DNA from: Leucaena leucocephala
Taxonomy: Eukaryota > Streptophyta > Magnoliopsida > Fabales > Fabaceae
Length of the DNA: 64,000 nt
Direction: 5' to 3'
NCBI GenBank assembly: GCA_037074615.1
Contig: CM073562.1
Span: forward strand, 11,455,001-11,519,000
Below are positions 60,130 to 64,000 of this stretch, piece by piece (position 1 is the stretch's first letter; each line of letters begins with the position of its first letter). A program made the position numbers and the translations under genes. The notes under the pieces are model-generated. The model was given only the letters and a program-made list of their open reading frames with translations. It was not told the origin of the DNA and did not search any database.

Positions 60130-60730
60130 GTTTGAAAATACTTGACTAATTTTGGGTCACTCACTTTGTGATTTATGCAATTATGGCTTTCTTATCTATT
60201 TTCCCCAACAAATCAGTAATTTGCTATTTAATCGGTGTTACCTCATACAAACGGGGATTTCTTGGATTTTAAATTGCGAAATCTACGTCAGATACAAGAT
60301 CCGTATTTAATGAGTCCGTTTTAGTAAATCTGACTCCCATATCCCGAAGCTTCTTTTATTATGAGAAGATTTCTGATTCAGATTAAAAAATACACATTTT
60401 GGAATGAATTTGGGTGAAGGATATGGCTTAATGAAGTGTCTGCCGACAGCTCATGTTTTGGAAGAATTTATAGAATCTGATTGTAAAGGGGTTGACTTTG
60501 GCTTTTACTTACAAGGGTTGTCTTCCTGATTGGGTGATTGTGTGGTTTGTTTTGTGGATTTGGTGGTGTTTGCTATTTCGTTCTCCTGAATTGTGGAGAA
60601 AAAAGTAAACTTCCAGGGTAACAAATTATCATTTGATTTCCCTGAGTCTAAGGATGCAGTTAGTTAATGATTTTTTTTTACGCTTCTCTGGTTTGCATAG
60701 TTTATTGCTAAGGTTATAAGTTTCGTTCAG
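60130..60730 (+). other. Intron 1 of the ET2-like gene
   Basis: It begins GTTTGA and ends in the pyrimidine-containing acceptor TTTCGTTCAG at 60730. Removing it joins DWK to ILIGPSYWEDY in frame, as in intact relatives. Confidence 0.65.
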
Positions 60731-61099
60731 ATTCTCATTGGCCCTTCATATTGGGAGGACTATTCTCGAGGGAAGGAAGGTTCAGCTAGGTGTAGAATTC
60801 ATAAACTCCCAGAAAAATTTTGCCAAGGAGTTTATGAGTTTGGTATGGCTGTGTCTCGCATTGGTTTATGGCGTAAGGTTTACAAGCTTGATCCAGACTG
60901 TATAGTTGTGGTTTACCTAGGAAAAGCTGACAATGTGAGAACAAGACTCCCACAGTATGGCCGAACTGGAGCTCATTTGAGCAATAACTGCTTAAAATCT
61001 GATCCAGATGATAGTAATCCTGCTTGTACCCATAAAGGGAAGGGATTTTTTGAAGAAATATTTTCACAAGGCTATCCAATTGTTTATAGATGGGCTCCT
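60731..61099 (+). pseudogene. ET2-like gene, exon 2 (GIY-YIG-type domain)
   Basis: The 369 bp exon (123 codons) is fully open between the acceptor at 60730 and a strong donor GTAAGT at 61100. It encodes ILIGPSYWEDYSRGKEG, a linker, then VVVYLGKADNVRTRLPQYGR, GAHLSNN and FFEEIFSQGYPIVYRWAP. This is the domain of plant-specific EFFECTOR OF TRANSCRIPTION 2-like regulators, which has a GIY-YIG-type single-strand-cutting fold; family members act in the nucleus in development. Later exons, with the Cys- and His-rich repeats expected at the C-terminus, were not found within the window. With exon 1 broken, this is a gene fragment or pseudogene, though exon 2 itself has no damage. Confidence 0.82.
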
Positions 61100-61783
61100 G
61101 TAAGTACATATGCCACTATCCAATTTTCACAAGGGATTCTGCGCAATTTATAGATACCACTACCATCTTTCCTGCAAGTACAAAAATATCTTATTCACCA
61201 TAAATATCAATTTTGTTAATCGGTAAAGGAAGGCATTGATCAACAAAATTGCTCTCCTCCTGTGTTTAACTCAAGATTAGTCTGCCGTATTATCAGCCAA
61301 AACTACAAAATCTTTCAGAAAGCACCGGAAAATGTTAACTTTTAACTGCCATTTTGTCTTTGCACATTTCTCTTTCATATATGGTGTTGTGAAATGTATA
61401 GTTTTGTGGGTATGTCAAAGAAACTAAAGTGTCACATTATTTTAAAGAGTGAAAACTCAAGTGTATATATAATAAAATACAAGTATAAATAAGTAAATGG
61501 GCCTAAAAGAGAGATGAGTTTAGACTCATGATAACAGGCCAATTTGATGATTTCCCCCTTGCCTACAAGTTAAAGCATGTTATTGGATACTTCTTAACTA
61601 TGCTTAAACAAAAAGTCATAAAATTCCTACAGGCAAAATATATATGTAGGGTTAAATGATCTTTGTAGAAAGATAAAAATAATTAGATCAGATAGAATAG
61701 AAGAGGGGAATATTTGTTATTAAATTATCTTTGTAAAAAAAAAAATGAATAACCTATGAAGTAACTCCTCCTTATCCTCCTAG
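61100..61783. other. Sequence after the ET2-like exon 2
   Basis: No convincing third exon. A short open run near 61255-61345 (FNSRLVCRIISQNYKIFQK) lacks the Cys-rich signature of ET2 and is probably chance. The rest is AT-rich. Confidence 0.4.
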
Positions 61784-62775
61784 GCTAAAGGTGTAGCAAA
61801 AATAAAAAATATAATTTTAAAAGAAATTATGAGTGCCTTACTTATATGTTTTGGTGCGCCTGATAATTTGTGGGGAGAAGCTATATTAATTTCCTATTTT
61901 TCATAAAGTAGAGTATCATATAAGAAAACAAAAGGACCCCTTATGAATTATAGAAATGTTTTAAACTAAATCTAAAATATTTGGTGTGGGATGTCTTATA
62001 AAAATTTTATTACCTAATCCTAAAAAGAAAAAAATTAGTTCTAAAAGTTCTAATTGCATGTTTATTGGTTATATTCAACAAAGTGCTGCTTACTACTTTC
62101 TAGTTTTAAAAAGTGGTATTTTGGATAAAAATATCATCCTTAAAACTAAAGATGCAAAAAAAAATTTAAATGTATTTCCTTTGAAATTAAGCATATTCCA
62201 AAAAGAATTGAAAATCTTTCTTCTTCTTCTAAACAAATTTTAAATAAAGTTTTAGGTAAGAGTTTAGAAGAAGTAAAAGGCAAAAGAAATAAAAAAATTT
62301 TAGATTTATTTTTTTCTCTTATTTAATTGAAGGAGAACTCAAAAACTTTTATGAACCTATTTCTTCTCCATATATAGAGTATTAAAAAGAAGCTATTAAA
62401 TTAGATATTGATTCTTTTAAATAAAAATAAAACATGGGTTTTGATAAACTTGCCTCTAGAAGCAAAAACTATTGGATGTAGATAGGTTCTTAAGAAAAAA
62501 TATTTTTCTTATGGGTCTATAGATAAATATAAAACTAAACTAGTAGCCAAAGGTTATACTCCAAAGAAAAATATTGATTATTTTGATACATTTTCTTCGT
62601 TGACAAGTATTTCTTCTATAAGAATCGTTATTGTATTATATTCAATTTATAGGTTTTATATTTACCAAATGGATGTTAAAATAACATTTTTAAATGGTGA
62701 TTTAGAAGAGGAAATTTATATGGTATAACTTGAAGGATGCATTGTTCCTAGGCAAAAAAACAAAATTTTATAAAT
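61784..62775 (+). pseudogene. Copia pol relic (integrase end and RT start)
   Basis: The fragments in order are: an integrase C-terminal part, FGAPDNLWGEAILISY near 61845; the segment MGCLIKILLPNPKKKKISSK with CMFIGY near 61986-62075 (frame open to 62243); and the RT start KLVAKGYTPKKNIDYFDTF near 62550, followed by YQMDVKITFLNGDLEEEIYM near 62665. Many stops and frameshifts separate them. No LTRs were found. It differs in sequence from Copia1 and Copia2 and represents a third copia lineage. Confidence 0.85.
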
Positions 62776-63668
62776 TAATAATCAAAATAGAACAACTCAA
62801 CTAATGACTCATCTAAAAACAATCACAATTTATTTATTTTTGAAAAAAATATTTAAATTTGAAAAAATTAAAAAAAAAATCTTTGAACCAAATAACAATG
62901 TTTATTTTTTTAAAAAAAATAATAAAATATAAATTTTTTTAGATGAGTTATTGACGAACTAGGATTAAAATAAGTTGAGTTATCGTATTTTAATTGGATA
63001 TAGCTCAAATGATATGATATTCTTTTAATATATAAATATTTCTCCTACAAATAAAAAATGTTATCGATGCCTTTAATATGTGAGAAAAACTTCACATAAC
63101 TGTAAACTATGAAAATTTCTCACAAATTTGTTACATGAGAAGTTATCTCCATTGCCGTGTTCTAAAATATTTTTTTTAATTCAAAAGATAGATACTAATA
63201 ATTGGGAAGTTTTTTATGGACATGTATCTTGAGAATTGCTCGCATTCTTCTTGTTCGAGAAAATTTTTTCATAAGAAAATTTCCCCCCTTTCTCATGTTT
63301 TGGATTGCCATTTCATTATAATCACGAAGCTACCGCAAGATACTGTACCGTTGGCCGAAGCATGCCACCTGGGTAGTCTTAAATTGTCTCTTTAATTCTT
63401 AAAGTTGAGATAAATCCTTATTGAGTTGCTTCCCTGTAAGTGTAGTATGATGTTCCATAAATATATTTTTTTCAATTCTTAATATAAAAATTAGATAATT
63501 AACTTATAAAAATTAAACAAATTAATAAGTTAGTTATTTGAAAAAAAATATGTAATTTTCTTAAAATCTATCTTAAGTAATTTGATTGCCCTCTTAATAT
63601 ATATAATCAATAAAGATAATTAAATAAAAATTATAAATTTTAAAGATCAAAAGAAACATCTTAACTAG

Positions 63669-63704
<36 letters not shown>

Positions 63705-64000
63705 CAAATAGTAAACAAAGCTTTGACAAAAATTTATTTTTTGCTGTAAATGGTAACTAGAGGACGGAGAAGACGTGTAAATACAATCAGGTTTATTAGG
63801 AATCTAACCAAATGATTACATTTATAAAATATTTTTTCCAAATTATTATATATAAGAAATTATATGGAGGTGTATTAGTAATAATATAGGTAATTATTGT
63901 TGTAATATATTTGATGTAATTGCATACATGCCGGTATATATATGTTAGACTTGTATTTAACAACCTAAAAAATGAATGAAAGAAAAGACAAGGATATGTG
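62776..64000. other. AT-rich intergenic sequence
   Basis: Nothing recognisable apart from the (TA)n tract. Confidence 0.5.
63670..63701. repeat. (TA)n microsatellite
   Basis: About 16 TA units without interruption. Confidence 0.95.

Noticed and set aside
60786..61109. 107-codon minus frame opposite the ET2-like exon
   Set aside because: Shadow of the plus-strand exon, which has conserved protein motifs and splice sites.

Overview
The window looks like intergenic heterochromatin of a dicot plant nuclear genome. It is AT-rich, has almost no intact open reading frame longer than 300 codons, and is built mostly from nested LTR retrotransposons with plant-type Ty1/copia and Ty3/gypsy proteins. 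CACTA-like DNA transposons, a SINE and one broken plant-specific gene (EFFECTOR OF TRANSCRIPTION 2-like) fit the same picture. No intact cellular gene, tRNA, rRNA or CRISPR array was found. I cannot name the species.

Layout. 1-8438: end of a plus-strand gypsy element (family G1, LTRs about 3.15 kb). Its internal part carries a copia-type solo LTR cut by the window edge, and its 3' LTR is split by an inverted solo LTR of the same family (TSD AGTAC). 8439-11400: decayed gypsy LTR sequence and unassigned DNA. 11401-32071: a minus-strand G1-type solo LTR holding a minus-strand gypsy element (family G2, 12853-30641). G2 in turn holds a plus-strand G1 element (16481-25327) in its interior and a copia-type solo LTR (27846-29537, TSD AAATT) in one LTR, so nesting is three deep. 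32122-38958: three CACTA-like elements or fragments. 38959-45362: a complete but dead plus-strand copia element (Copia1, TSD TTATG). 45585-46237: a tRNA-related SINE and a 254 bp solo LTR. 46480-47900 and 55735-56960: two copies of a composite repeat, the first containing a roughly 280 bp tandem array, lying on either side of a minus-strand copia element (Copia2, 48006-54945, TSD TGTTC). Copia2 splits a small open frame. 55950-56414: solo LTR of the Copia2 family. 56961-59990: AT-rich sequence. 60010-61099: two exons of an ET2-like gene with a premature stop. 61784-62775: copia pol relic. 62776-64000: AT-rich sequence with a long (TA)n tract.

How it works together. The window shows insertion followed by decay rather than a pathway. 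Ten LTR-element insertions have at least one recognisable LTR terminus; six have perfect 5 bp target duplications and two have 4-of-5 duplications. Both copia elements have mutations in catalytic residues (Copia1: RT aspartate to asparagine and integrase glutamate to stop; Copia2: integrase aspartate to tyrosine), so neither can move by itself. The points most worth checking are a tRNA-like pol III promoter module conserved in both G2 LTRs, two adjacent strong hairpins in the Copia2 leader, the nearly palindromic LTR-in-LTR insertion, the B-box-containing tandem array, and the split open frame of unknown function at the Copia2 insertion site.
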